Assembly (NCBI RefSeq): GCF_035046485.1
Contig: NC_085138.1
Span: forward strand, 88,895,228-88,959,227
DNA length: 64,000 bases
Direction: 5' to 3'
From: Aedes albopictus
Lineage: Eukaryota; Arthropoda; Insecta; Diptera; Culicidae
Positions 11,274 through 23,440 of the stretch are shown in pieces; position 1 is the stretch's first letter, and every line of letters begins with the position of its first letter. The notes beneath the pieces were generated by a model. That model was not told the origin of the DNA. It ran no database searches and saw only the letters and a program-made list of their open reading frames with translations. A program made the position numbers and the translations under genes.

Positions 11274-12089
11274 CCCTCTAATACTCAATCCTGCCTTTAG
11301 ACGGGGTATAGTTTGAGCATTTTTGTAATTTTTGTTTCGTGAAAAATCATTTTTTTTTTATTTTTGGCTGATATTTACGACTATTCTGTGTATCTCAAAA
11401 TGATTACTGATGCATTTTAAAGCGTATTTACATTTTTTTAAAAATCATTGAAAAATTGATGTTTTAGCCACAAGTCATTGTTTATTTTGTATTGAATGGC
11501 TACAATTAACATATTTTTAATTTTTCCCAAATCATTCTATCCTTGTTTAATAGTTCAAGGGAATCGAATACACTCTAAAAATATTTTCCCTTATATTACA
11601 CGGAAAATAAAATTTTCTGTGAAAAATTTTTAAAATAATAATATTTCAACAATAATCATGAAATCTCAAAATGTTTTCATCTCAAAAAGTCCGTTCTCCA
11701 AATCATCTCCAAAATCATCTTCCAAAACATGTTTAAATCGATTTTAGATGATGAAAAATGATACAGTAAAGACCCGATTATGTCAGCCTCATTTTGCGAC
11801 GATTTTTTTGCTCTCGTTATCTTACGGTCAAACTTTTATCAATCAATTCAGTAACAAATTTTGAAAACGACGTATAATCAATGCTACACCATTGATTATA
11901 CGTCGTTTTCAAAATTTGTTACTGAATTAATTTATCAAACTACAGCTTTTATGCAGAGCACAGAGGGATAAAAAATTTGAAAAACTGTCCAGGTTTTTGA
12001 GGAGATCAAAAATGTGCTCTGAAAAGGGGCTGCCAAAATCGGGTCACTAATGTATTTAGATCAAAATCAAAAATTTGGGTATTAGAGGG
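11274..12089. mobile_element. piggyBac-like MITE, TTAA target duplication
   Basis: CCCTCTAATACTCAA at the left and, inverted, CCCTCTAATACCCAA at the right are flanked by TTAA at 11270-11273 and 12090-12093. CCC...GGG ends at TTAA are the piggyBac signature. The 816-bp A+T-rich interior has no transposase and holds a separate perfect hairpin at 11845-11928. Confidence 0.85.
11845..11928. repeat. Perfect 39-bp inverted repeat, 6-nt loop
   Basis: Arms 11845-11883 and 11890-11928 are exact reverse complements (AATTCAGTAACAAATTTTG... to ...ATCAATG) around CTACAC. It lies inside the piggyBac-like MITE. Perfect arms in otherwise decayed DNA suggest a recent nested insertion or templated duplication. 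Confidence 0.95.
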
Positions 12090-12303
12090 TTAATATTTTT
12101 GCCCACCAGGTCATAACAACACGCCATTACAGTGAAACGAAAAAATCTTCCTCTGTGGTTGTATTTGTATTTATTAGATTTGACGTAAGCCTGACAGTTA
12201 TGAACTATTTTTTCAGGTCAAGGAAAGTACCTTATAATATAGAGTATTACATTTAGAAAAGCTAATATTATACAACTGCAAAACGAAGTTATTTTAGTTA
12301 TGT

Positions 12304-12800
12304 TTAAATTAATGCTTTTTTGAAAGAAGTAATCGTAGGTTTGTTCTTGACTTCCGTGGGAAGCGCATACCAGTTTAGTGCCCCAGCGATGATCACACTT
12401 TTCCTGCTACTGGTGCTGTTCCTCGGAATTATGAAGGAGCTCGTTCGTTCTGAGCGGCATTTTTGAAGGAGGTCGAGGATGTACTTAGGATAGTGTTTTA
12501 CGCACTTCGCATGAAGCAGTTGATACGATTCTGGTAGTGCTGCATGAGGTCACGACCCAAAATATTTTTGCGAACAGCAGCGGTGGAATCTCTTGGTTGT
12601 GAAATACGATGTTTCGTATGCAGAAAATCCATTCATCCTCCCTAGGCGAAGACAACTGTAAACGAAAATGTCACCGATGGGTGAAAGCGATTGATTGGAT
12701 TGATTGAACAGCTTTTGCTACATTCTGCAGAAGTGAAATCCAACTTTGCTGTGCCACAAATCTTTTGTGGGTTGTGAATTGAAGAAGGCTAGCTGCTTCT
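12304..12800 (-). pseudogene. Non-LTR retrotransposon RT C-terminal tail
   Basis: On the minus strand a stop-free frame of about 80 codons ends at a TAA at 12304. It reads FIIPRNSTSSRKSVIIAGAL followed by NWYALPTEVKN and TSFKKALI, the pattern of the C-terminal end of CR1/L2-like non-LTR reverse transcriptases. Upstream, SPIGDIFVYSCLRLGRMNGF continues the same style through an in-frame stop near 12545. RT catalytic motifs are not in reach. Clade is uncertain. Confidence 0.5.
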
Positions 12801-14914
12801 TCAGGTCAACTCGTAAGTGAAGTGAAATTAAAACTTGAAATTTAGGTTAATCATTCAGTTTCCAGTGCTAACGAGGCTGGTTATCGGCTAGGATAGGATA
12901 CGACAACTAGTCAGCCCAAAAGAGTCAACAAATTTTTGCTTTCATCTATTCAAGCATTGGCCAAGGTATGTCGAAATATCTGGCTTTTTTCCGTCTGGCG
13001 TGGCGGGAATAAGCGCATATGACGAAGTAAATTAATACTCCAAGTGGGAAAGTGTTTTTCATACAGTTGATAATCATTTTTACAAAAAGCTGAGGAGAGT
13101 CTGTCTGATCCATGTAGCTGAAAAGGAGCTGTTCCCGCGGATACTATCCAGGATGGGAAGTAAAGACACGAGAGGGTGTATAACACTTTACGATATATTT
13201 CCGACTAATTTGATACAGTTGAAGGTGTCCTATTTATACCCCATTTCCCCTATTGTGTCTACAAAGAATGTTCTGGTAGTACATATTGTATGAAGAATTG
13301 TATGCAATATACAAAAGGTATTGTAATTGGATTTGACAAAGCAGATAATAAATTTCTTTGTTCACTACCTGAAAAGCTAGAAGAGCACATGACGGAAAAG
13401 GTGTAAGATATCTGGTGTGTTTTGAATAGTACAAAGTGTTCATTTCGATGCCTCATATTATAGCTTGATGGTCTACCAGTGCACTGCAGTGCGGTGGAAT
13501 GCAATCACCCCGACAGTTTGCTGATGGCCTCAACAGGAGCTGTATAGCTTAATTTCTCAAAAAAAAAGTGTAAAGCTGTTATACAAGTATCCAGTAAGAA
13601 TCGAAACTGTTGAAATGTTTGCTGCTCGGTATTGCTGAGATTTTTTTTTTCCAAGAAGCTAAACAGCAAAAAAGCTGGAAAGCTAATTGAAATATTTTTT
13701 TAAATAGTCTGTACTTTCCAGTTTGTACTGGAATTTTTGTTTCCATTTGTTTTTCCGTGAAAAATTCTACGGTGGTAGAAAGATATCCAGTCATCGTCTA
13801 AATCAAGTAATTTCTTACAAATGCCATTGAATATGAATTTCCCTAAATTCCATTTTCTAAGATTAATTTTTGAAACTTTTGTAACGGACGTCAGAAATCA
13901 AAATGTTGAACAGCTATCTCATCTTAATGTTGACCGATTCTCGCAAATTGCTGAAAAGTGTATAGGGGCTGTAGACCAAAATTTGGCCGTCTTAGAAACC
14001 ACTCCCCCACCCAATTTCAGATTGAAATGTCGATTGATATTGAAATTGTGAAACACTGCCTGGAACACCCTTCTAACGCGCTATGGCCGAACAGCAAAAA
14101 AATCTGAAAAATACACCAGACGTAAATGAATATCTATTCCACTTAACTCAAATCTACATTAAACAATGTCTTGTATGGAATGTTGGTCGCAACCTTCATA
14201 CTTAGACCAAGCTGTAAATTAAAAAAAACTGAAGCATCCTAATCGAAACTTGAATAGGTTTATTTCCAAGAAGCTGGAATGCTTTGCTTTTTTTATTTCA
14301 TAAACCGAAGTTTATGGGTATTACCACAAGCTATCTTTTCAAAAATCTATTTTTTTAATTATGAAGGATTTCAGAAGGTTGTTTTGTTTTTCGAAAATAT
14401 TGATAGCATATTATTTTTGGAACTCGAAAGTACTCAACTATCCATCTGCCAAATGCTTTTAACTTGATTGGTGGCTCCAAAGAGGAGCCAAAATTCGCTA
14501 AGTGAATTAGGGTGTACTTAAACTTCTCATTTATGGATTAGTGAATGTGTTATGCATTGTCGGTGGATGCATTACAAAATGTATTGCCACTCAAAAGTGG
14601 CTAATAGTTTGTTAATAATGATTATTTTCTTTTGGAAAGAACCGGCAGCTGATGTGAAAATCTTCATATCCTCATTAATAGTCTTTTTTGTATGAGTAAG
14701 GCCGTTGCCAATATCTGTTAAACTTTTTGTCCCACCACTATTTGCCTGGCCGAGGGGATAAAAAAAAGTAAAGTATTTAATCTAATCGGATTTGTTAAAG
14801 AATCTTCAGCCAGACTGATATTTTTTTTTATCTGCCCCCAGAAAACCTCTGTACATCTATGGTCTGATTTGAGCCTTTTTGAAAATAATGCATGTGACTT
14901 TTGCACGTCGAAAA
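12801..14914. other. A+T-rich intergenic sequence
   Basis: I see no gene, no terminal inverted repeat and no tandem array here. Several short frames (60-80 codons, both strands) lack any recognisable motif. Confidence 0.4.
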
Positions 14915-14916
14915 TA

Positions 14917-15971
14917 CCCAACTAACAATCACTCATTTTACAAGCACCTTTACGACGAATTGATTCAGCATGATGCTGAATAACATTTGGATAATTTTCA
15001 GGCACAACCTTTATTCGGGTGTTGTTCACACAAATTTTGAGAAACTTTAAAGCATAGTGTTGTGTACCAACTGAACTGTTTGTTGTTAAACCGTTTTACA
15101 ACTATATATTAAAGCTGTTATTCAGCTTGAGCAAAAATGACTAAAAATTAAAAAAAAAATGCAAAATTTTTCAATTTCCACGAGAGTTTATGAATGGAAC
15201 TTAATGCTGTGAACAAATATTGTGAAATAATAACTACACATAAATTTACCTTAATCCAGATTCGAATTTGAGACCTGTCGATTGCCAGCCGCATGCCTTC
15301 CTATCTGCACCATCCTAGAGATGATGAATTGCAACGCTCAAATCAAAACATAAACTTCCCGTGGTTTAATAATGACCAGACTTCGACTCCTATTCAGCAG
15401 TGGTGCATTAGCACAACATTATGGTTAACGACTGAACAACAGATTAATTCATCTGTTGTTTAGTAAAAACCATGTGTTTTTTCATCATGTTCGGATTCGA
15501 AGTATGGTGAAACGAAAGCGCTTATTTGATTTGTGAAAAACACATTATACAGATACATGCGCTAATTTTACATGAACTTAACGAGAAGCAGAAAAAAGTC
15601 TTGTTAAACTATGTTGTAAGGCAGCATTCATTTATTACGTAACGCTAAAATCTACAATTTTCGACGCCCCCTCCCCCCTCCGTAACGCTTTTTTGTATGA
15701 TTTTTTTGTATGGACCATAACGCTCGGCCATACCCCCCTCCCCTCCCCTAGAGCGTTACGTAATTTGTGGATGGCGCCTAAAAGAATTACTGCGAGTTGA
15801 ACGCTTAAAAAGCGTTTCAAATTATCATTGTAAATATCAATACGAAAAGTTGAACATTGGCTACTTTTTCAATTGAAACAGCACAGCATAATTTTAGTTC
15901 AGCTATAATTACTATTATAAAGCAACAATTCAGCATGCATGCTTGTTTGCGGCTGGCGATTGTTAGTTGGG
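14917..15971. mobile_element. CCCAACTAACAATC element, copy 1 (TA flanks)
   Basis: CCCAACTAACAATC at the left and its exact inverse GATTGTTAGTTGGG at the right are flanked by TA on both sides (14915-14916, 15972-15973). The interior matches 33801-36169 and 48974-49927, including the palindrome TTCAGCATGATGCTGAA. The 1055 bp include a 159-bp Harbinger-like MITE at 15620. It is non-coding and non-autonomous. Confidence 0.85.
15620..15778. mobile_element. Harbinger-like MITE, TAA target duplication
   Basis: GGCAGCATTCATTTATTACG and, inverted at the right, GGCGCCATCCACAAATTACG are the ends; both continue into TAACGCT. TAA flanks both sides (15617-15619, 15779-15781). The related host element at 34780-34800 lacks it and reads GGTAAAGG, an empty site. 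C-rich and G-rich runs fill the centre. A one-sided fragment lies at 41927-41965. Confidence 0.85.
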
Positions 15972-15973
15972 TA

Positions 15974-17145
15974 TTCCTTCCAAATCTTTGTTATCTTCCC
16001 AATTGTTACTGATGAAAATATGAGATTCGTCTGCAACGTATCCTCCCATAGAAAATCGTTGTCGACGGCAAAACTTGCTTTAATTTGGAGAAACCGTGTT
16101 GCCAAAGCTTATTGAAAACTGTATGACAAAACATCGATTAATCGACACCACTCAAATAAATTCCACTCACATCACCGATCGGTCTCCACTTGTCATCGTA
16201 TTGACACACGGCCCGACCCAAAATCCATCGATTCGATTCGTGACTTGCTCACCTCCATCCAAAAACCACATGGTGGTGGTGGCAACCTAAGCAATATCGT
16301 GTATCCGACAGCCGACAGGCCCCGCAGAACACAATTAATCTTATAAATATTTACTTCCAAGCCATAATTTACATAAATGCTCGATACATCTCTATATCAT
16401 GCCGTGGTCGACGATGTCGTCGTGGGGTCGTCGCCGCGAGTCGCAACGATCGTGGCACCTGGATTAGTTGCGACGGTCATCAGATTGGAGGAGCTCGATT
16501 TCAAGAATACCTGTTGGCTTGACACCTTGGTTCTTGCTGCTACCTTGGCTACTCATCGCGTTGCGGCGAGTTTATACCTTGCCGCAAACCGACCGACTGA
16601 CGAACGGACTTCGATGGGTACACCTCTATACACGTATAATTTATGCGAATCTTTCTCGCACGCTGCTGCGTGCTTCGATGATGTTGGACGGTTGGTTGGT
16701 TGGTTAGCCTCGTCCGAGTTCGACGACAATCGCGAGAGATGTGATGTGATGGATCGGGTAACTCTGGGGAAGGCGCGGAGCGCTCGGTGCGACCAGTTGT
16801 TGCAGTAATAACTCTATAAAGCATATAACTATCCAAATTGATTGACAAAGTGTTGCTTATTGCCTGTTGTTTTGAGCCCGGGTTGTGGTGCGCTGCGCGC
16901 ATCGTTCGCCGCAGCCGTAGGCTTAAGATTGGTGGTAGAATGGGATCGGTAAAGCGAAACCACTGCTCTTCTTGCTGGTTAAATAGTACCTGCCACGGCG
17001 GGAAATGGATACCGACTGAGTGAGATGCGATGGAGGAATCGTTGAAGATTGAGCTGGCAAAGCATTGAAAAATACCTCGACGGATTGGGAAAAGAGTAAA
17101 CCTGGAGGAAGATTTTCAAGAAGCTGAAGTCATTCTCAAAAATAG
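15974..17145. other. Low-copy, partly GC-rich sequence; unassigned frames
   Basis: From 16380 to 17030 the DNA is GC-richer with CGTCGTCG-like runs. A 143-codon frame at 16377-16808 (+) opposes a 117-codon frame at 16549-16902 (-). Neither has a recognisable domain or clear codon bias. It could be an untranslated exon or regulatory DNA of a neighbouring gene; nothing here proves it. Confidence 0.4.
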
Positions 17146-19560
17146 ACTAAATGACGAAAGCTTCTGCCACAAGTAGCTTGAAAGCTTGTGCTATAGAAAG
17201 TTGGAAAGTTTCTGCTATAAGAAGCTTGATTTCTGCTTCAAGAAGCTTGGAAGCTTCTGCTTCAAGAAACTTGAAAGCTTCTGCTACAAGAAAATCGAAA
17301 GCTTCTGCTTCAAGAAGATCGAAAGCTTCTGCTACACGAAGCTTGAAAGTTTCTACAACAAGAAGCTTGACAGCTTCTGCTACATGAACCTTGAGAGCTT
17401 CTGCTACAAGAAGCTTGAGAGCTTCCGCTACAAGAAGTTTGAATGCTTCTTCTTCTTCTTCTTCTTCTTCTTCTTCTTCTTCTTCTTCTTCTTCTTCTTC
17501 TTCTTCTTCTTCTTGGCGTAACGTCCTCACTGGGACAAAGCCTGCTTCTCAGCTTAGTGTTCTATGAGCATGCTTCTGCTACATGAAGCTTGAAAGCTTC
17601 AAAGCTTCTGCTACATGAACCTTGAGAGCTTCTCCTACAAGAAGATTGAGAGATTTCGCTACAACAAGTTTGAAAACTTCTGCATCAAGAAGCTTTATAG
17701 CTTCTGTTACAAGAAGCTTGAAAGCTTCTGTTACAAGAAGCTTGAAAGCTTCTGCTTTAAGAAGCATGGAAGCTTCTGTTTCAAGAAGCTTGAAAGCTCC
17801 TGCTACAAGAAGTTTGAAAGCATCTGCTACATGAAGCTTCAAAACTTCTACTACAAGAAGCTTGAGAGCTTTTGCTACAAGAAGCTTGAGAGCTTTTGCT
17901 ACAAGAAGCTTGACAGCTTCTGCTACAAGAAGCTTTATAGCTTCTGCTACAAGAAGCTTGAAAGCTTCTGTTTCAAGAAGCTTGAAAGCTCCTGCTACAA
18001 GAAGTTTGAAAGCATCTGCTACATGAAGCTTCAAAACTTCTACTACAAGAAGCTTGAGAGCTTTTGCTACAAGAAGCTTGACAGCTTCTGCTACAAGAAG
18101 CTTTATAGCTTCTGCTACAAGAAGCTTGAAAGCTTCTACGACAAGAAGCTTAAAAGCTTCTACAACAACAAAAAGCTTGAAAGCTTCTGCTAGATGAACC
18201 TTGAAAGCTTCTGCTACAACAAGCTGGAGAGCTTTCGCTACAAGAAGTTTGAAAGCTTCTGCATCAAGAAGCTTTATAGCTTCTGTTACAAGAAGCTTGA
18301 AAGCTTCTGCTTTAAGAAGCATGGAAGCTTCTGCTTCAAGAAGCTTGAAAGCTCCTGCTACAAGAAGATTGAAAGCTTCTGCTACAATAAGTTTGAAAGC
18401 TTCTGCTACATGAAGCTTCAAAACTTCTACTACAAGAAGCTTGAGAGCTTCTGCTACAAGAAGCTTCAAAGCTTCTGCCACAAGAAGCTTGAAAGCTTCT
18501 GCCACAAGAAGCTTGAAAGCTTCTTTTACAAGAAGCTTGAAAGCTTCTGTTATAAGAAGCTTCAAAGCTTCTGCTTCAAGAAGCTTGAAAGCTTGTGCTT
18601 CAAGAAGCTTGAAAGCTTCTGCTACAAGAAAATTGAAAGCTTCGGCATAAGAAGCTTGAAAGCTTCTACAACAAGAAGCTTGAAAGCTTTTGCTTCAAGA
18701 AGCTTGAAAGCTTCTGCTTCAAGAAGCTTGAAAGCTTCTGCTTCAAGAAGATCGAAAGCTTCTGCTACAAGAAGCTTGAAAGCTTCTACAACAAGAAGCA
18801 TGAAAGTGTCTACAACAAGAAGCTTGACAGCTTCTGCTACATGAAGCTTGAGAGCTTTCGCTACAAGAAGTTTGAAAGCTTCTGCTACGAGAAGCTTTAT
18901 AGCTTCTGTTACAAGAAGCTTGAAAGCTTCTGCTTCAAGAAGCATGGAAGCTTCTGCTTCAAGAAGCTTGAAAGCTTCTGCTACAAGAAGATTTAAGGCT
19001 TCTGCTACAATAAGTTTGAAAGCTTCTGCTACAAGAAGCTTGAAAGCTTCTGCTACAAGTAGCTTGAAAGATTCTGCTACAAGAAGCGTGGAAGCTTCTA
19101 TTACAAGAAGCTTGAAAACTTCTGCTTCAAGAAGCTTGAAAGCTTCTGCTTCAAGAAGCTTGAAAGCTTCTGCTTCAAAAAGCTTGAAAGCTTCTGCTTC
19201 AAGAAGCTTGAAAGCTTCTGCTTCAAGAAGCTTGAAAGCTTCTTCTTCAAGAAGATTGAAAGCTTCTGCTACATGAAGCTTGAAAGCTTCTAAAACAAGA
19301 AGCTTGATAGCTTCTACAACAAGAAGCTTGAAAGCTTCTACAACAAGATGCTTGAAAGCTTCTGCTACATGAAATTTGAAAGCTTCTGCTACATGAAGCT
19401 TACAAGCTTCAAAGCTTCTGCTACAGCTAGCTTCAAAGCTTCTGCCAAAAGAAGTTTGAAAGCTTCTGGCTCAATAAGTTTGGAAGCTTCTGCCACAAGA
19501 AGCTTGAAAGATTTTTTTTTCCAAGAAGCGTGAAAACTTCTCTCCTGAGAAGCTTGAAAG
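17146..19560. repeat. 24-bp minisatellite (AAGCTTGAAAGCTTCTGCTACAAG type)
   Basis: The 24-bp period keeps frames open on both strands, producing a spurious 328-codon minus frame (KLLVAEAF units) and plus frames of KKLESFCY or RSLKASAT units. Each unit carries two HindIII-type AAGCTT boxes around GA, so GAAGCTT and AAGCTTC can pair. A roughly 192-bp (8-unit) higher-order repeat is visible: the stretch with CTACATGAAGCTTCAAAACT at 17827 recurs at 18019 in the same context. Confidence 0.95.
17440..17575 (-). mobile_element. Truncated tRNA-derived SINE with (CTT)n tail inside the array
   Basis: A pure CTT run (about 17447-17513) is followed by TTGGCGTAACGTCCTCACTG and GCTTAGTGTTCTATGAGCA, the tail part of the SINE complete at 34201-34483. 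The tRNA-like head is missing. CTT-rich satellite DNA may have offered the priming site for its 3' tail. Confidence 0.8.
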
Positions 19561-20454
19561 CTTCTCCTTCATGAGGCCTAAAAGAAATTTTATAGCTTCT
19601 TTTTAAAGAAGCTTATATATTTCTGCAACAAGAACCTACAAGAAGAATCAAGAATCGCATTCATGATTCCAAGTGACATTCCACCGCAAGTTGACACTGA
19701 CCGTTGTCACCGCAAAAACCATTCACCATCCATATGATTCGTATACCTATATCCGACGCGCCTTTGTCGTTAAACCATACGATCGAGAGGCGGTCATGTT
19801 TATGTGAACCAGCCAGCCTATAGTGCAGTGCAGTTAGTGTCCGCATCGGACCCAGAGTGACTGGTTCGCTCTCCTCGAGTCTAAACCGCAACACTCAAGG
19901 CAAGCAACCGCCCGCCGCCACAACACATCCAACCTCTACTGTGGGCTACGACGATGCGTATACTCTATCAGGCTTGGGAAAATCACGTCGTTCTCCATAT
20001 CATCTAGGTACCTATCTGGTGGACAGACGGACGGACGGACATATCGAGCCGTCGCGTCCGTCGTCCGTCATCGTAGCAGATATCGAGCTAGCAGCAACCA
20101 CAGTAGTCTCAGCGCAGGTCTCAGCTGAGCTCGCATCAACACTCGCACTCGTCGGGCGCTCGGTGCTTATCCCAGTCAGCCGCAGCGTTGTTGTTTGCGT
20201 TATTAATCGGTAATTACAAAGGACGTTTCATGTCAGCCTCACAAACCGCCCTTTCGAATAAAGCGACAGCCGCGTTGCCGACGCCGCCACAGTCCGTTCC
20301 TTGCGATGTCACCCGAGCAGAGGGGGATAACAATTCAAGAAACACATGTGAACGCATATGGATTCAAATACTGAATTCGTTTTCTAACGGACTCAATGAA
20401 ATTTAAGATGCGGGGTTTCTGAAATCAGGAACTTTAAGAAGAAACGTGAAAAAT
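19561..20454. other. Low-copy region beside the satellite
   Basis: Positions 19660-20400 are GC-richer, non-repetitive within this window and include ACGGACGGACGGAC near 20030. A 118-codon frame at 19857-20213 has no motif. I see nothing that proves a gene; promoter or 5' untranslated sequence is possible. Confidence 0.35.
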
Positions 20455-20640
20455 CCATTCTTAATTTTGCATACAAACTTCAGAAGCATTGAACCATGCT
20501 GCATTACTTTATCCCGCATTATTCTTACCTGCAAAAAGAGGCCGATAATACAAATCAGGCGCATTTGTTTACGAATTTTCAAGATTAGTGTTCTTGAAAA
20601 CGTGAGTTTGATAAAGAGATGATTTGCTACTCATTATGCT
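20455..20640. repeat. Dispersed repeat fragment, copy 2
   Basis: Shares GTTTACGAATTTTCAAGAT, CTCTTGAAA-like and AAAAAGAGGC stretches with 45530-45650, 60590-60680 and, inverted, 9950-10090. Only a fragment is present and no ends are visible. Confidence 0.5.
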
Positions 20641-20748
20641 GAGTCATCACCATCGTTGGGAGTGACGTAGCCAAGAGGTCAATTGTCACTCCATGGACTT
20701 TTTTGCTTCAGAAGAGGGGCACTTGCATTTTCACTGTGTTCTGTCTAA

Positions 20749-20862
20749 GGGGCTGTCCATAAACCACGTGGTCATTTTTGTAAGACTTCTCAACCCCCCC
20801 GCGTGGTCATTAGTCCAATTCAATTTTTTTTTCTTCCATACAAAATGGTTATTGGCGATGAC
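20749..20862. mobile_element. Harbinger-like MITE (GGGGCTGTC family), one end lost
   Basis: It begins GGGGCTGTCCATAAACCACG after TAA, then follows the inverted order of the full copy at 59839-60006, through GTCATTAGTCC and TCTTCCATACAAAATGG. The last 40 or so bases, including the second terminal repeat, are missing. Confidence 0.75.
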
Positions 20863-22171
20863 TTTCAAAAAATCACTACCTCAAACATTTTTACAGACAT
20901 TGGGCAAGCAGTGGGTCGGTCTCAGCAAGATTTACTTGATATTTTCAAGAAGAATCTCAGGGGAATATCTCAATTGATTTTTTTAATGAATTCATATAGA
21001 GGAATTTCCAGAGCATGGCCTTGACGAGCTACAAAAAGTTTCGATCTGATTCCGAAAATTCTGAGTTCTTTCTCAAAATCTTAATTTTAATGATATGTTT
21101 CAACCTGGATTACCCGTACTTCACAGACTTGTTGCATAGGACATTACATAATTTGCATGGAAACCCCGGAGAAATGGTTATTTTTTGTCAATCCTGAAGG
21201 AGCTAGTCGCTTAAATGATGTAGGAACTCCTTTGGTGAGTTCACTAAAACTCTGAAGTTTGAGTGTTCAGAAGTACCTGCTGAATATTTGTTGTTTTTTT
21301 TCGGAAATTGTTGAAGATTTGTTTTTCACGGAACTCGTGAAAGCACGAGAGGAATACAGAAGAGCTTTAGGAGAACAGAGGAGCTTTAATTAGCAAACTT
21401 ACGACATATTCTAATCGAACCCCGAAATTGTTGAGACATTTTATGTCCGCTGTCTTGCATAAATTTAAAACTGATTTTTTTTTACAGAATTTCGGCCCGA
21501 ATGTTTTCAGAGGGATATGGTAAAGTTCCTAAAAGATCTTCTTCACGAATAAAGTGCAAGCTTGCTATTCAATAAAAACATTCGCGAAATAATGCGGTTT
21601 GCATTCGCCATCTGAGAGGCTCTCGCTCTTATTTGTTTTGACAAACCTATCTTCCGTACGAATTGCACACGAACACGAACAGACTCGATGCTGTTCAGCA
21701 TGGGCCTTTTCAGTTGACGTCTAACTAAGCTGATTTTTGGGTCTTTGACAGTTCTTCTATGGAGATGACAGGTCCGTGTGAGCAGCTGTAAATCTTTGTA
21801 AACAAACGCATTCACTGGCCTGTCATATGAAAATGCCTTTTGTTAATTATTCCTTTTCGTCGTTAAGTAGTTGTTTTCTAGCTAAGCCTTTCCTATCATC
21901 GCTTTCGATGATGTCAATGAGCATCGCAGAGCATCGTTGGCTTGAAATGTTTACTGGTGTAGTGTCAGTATATGTGAACGCTACATCTGTGTGCGTGTCG
22001 ATCATTCGCGCCGTAGTCTCTACAACTAACCCATTGGTTGAGGTTCAGCTGTCAGGGCGCGCGAGTGGCGGCACTGTCAGATGTTTACAAAATCGTTTGC
22101 GATTAACATCATACTCGTTTGCAAAGGTCATCGACTAGCTGTGCGCAGGTATCAATCAAAAACGATTAAAA
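20863..22171. other. Intergenic sequence, no gene
   Basis: A+T-rich to about 21600, then slightly GC-richer. Short frames only. I see no inverted repeat or array. Confidence 0.4.
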
Positions 22172-22559
22172 TATTGCTGGTTGCTTTGAAAGACGGATTT
22201 TTGATGCACTTCATCTATCACACTATTTTTGTGCTCCAGCACGGTTGCCGATATCAATTTTATAAATTACACATTTTATGATCTTTTTCTACAAGAGAAA
22301 TGCATAAACCTGTATAACTGGCCACCCGGTCATGACTCTGGGTGAGAAAAAAGAAAGAAAGCCAAATGCGCGGGTTGTCAGATGGATGATAATCAAAACA
22401 AAATCGAGAAAGAATCAGGCGAAACACACACCACGTGCTTATTTGTGACATTTCTCGACGTCAAAATGCTGTCAGAGAGCGCGGTTGCACTTATCGTCAC
22501 ACTTTTCAACCGTCACACTTTCATACTGTGCAGTTCGATTTAGTGGGAACTGTGCAATA
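22172..22559. mobile_element. 388-bp repeat, copy 1
   Basis: Almost identical to 24500-24887 and 37196-37583, all exactly 388 bp from TATTGC to GCAATA. Only a few substitutions separate them, such as GAGCGCGG against GAGCGTGG. The ends share only about six inverted bases. A 63-codon minus frame is preserved merely because the DNA is. Confidence 0.85.
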
Positions 22560-23184
22560 CAATGGATAAGTTATGATGCGCACTCATGAGATAAAAATTT
22601 GCAACATTAATAAAGAATGTTATTTATATTGAAATATCAGGGATAAATAACAGACTCCTTGAATGAATTGCGAAGATCTTGGAGATTTAACACTTCTGAA
22701 TCATCGAAGTCTGCATATGTTATTGACATCCTTAGAAGACATGTTAACTTCTACCACTGTTCATGATTCTTAGATATCCTGATAAGTTGTACAGAACATG
22801 GATAATAGAAATGTGGCGACCTGACTGCAATCCTTGGCCTCAGAGAACAGTAGATGGACAAGAATTAGAGTTATTTGCATGGTACATTTCTGTTAGATTC
22901 AGTTATCAATTTACTTCGTACAGGATGTCGTATGTTCCTTGACAAGATTCCTGATTATCTGGGAAGGCTTCGGCCAATATTAAGATATCAACGCTATACG
23001 AATCTTGACCAACGTATTATTCGTTGTTGAAACAACCAGGAATGTGTTGAAAATCCCTTGAAAAGGTTTCATATGTATAATAGGAAATTGTTTCCCTTAT
23101 TAAGCATATGGCTCCCATTTTCATCCTACTAAAAACAACCTACGTACCCTAGATTAAGAAGGATATTTTTGAACATGATTGATG
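22560..23184. other. A+T-rich intergenic sequence
   Basis: No gene, array or element end that I can support. Confidence 0.4.
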
Positions 23185-23440
23185 TGGAGTGGACCTGGTG
23201 TGATGGTTAAAGCACATGCCTTCCATCCGGAGAACCTGGGATCAAATCCCTCTGTCGCCTTACTCATGGCTGGCGGCGTAAGTCGTTTAGGCGTTGTGTA
23301 AGTGCCATAGAGTGAGAGTTCAATTCCAGTAAAGAATCCACTGGGTGTTTCATGTGTAGTCCATTGCCTAACGTTAGAATTCGTTCGATCTGCGCCTCTT
23401 GTTAAACATTGCCTTGAAATACGACGAACCACAATCGACA
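23185..23440 (+). mobile_element. tRNA-derived SINE, second type
   Basis: A tRNA-like head reads GGACCTGGTGTGATGGTTAA, a possible A box, then GGGATCAAATCCC, a possible B box, about 40 nt downstream. A tRNA-unrelated body follows (CTGGCGGCGTAAGTCG and on). The boxes match the Pol III consensus at about 9 of 11 positions each. No tRNA cloverleaf is intact. The 3' end is uncertain. Confidence 0.6.

Noticed and set aside
16377..16902. 143-codon plus frame opposed by a 117-codon minus frame
   Set aside because: No domain, no splice context I trust, and both strands are open because the stretch is GC-rich.
17147..19533. Large Lys/Leu/Ala-rich or Ser/Cys-rich frames up to 328 codons
   Set aside because: The 24-bp period is divisible by 3, so frames open on both strands; overlapping frames cannot all be real. 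Kept only as a finding to test.
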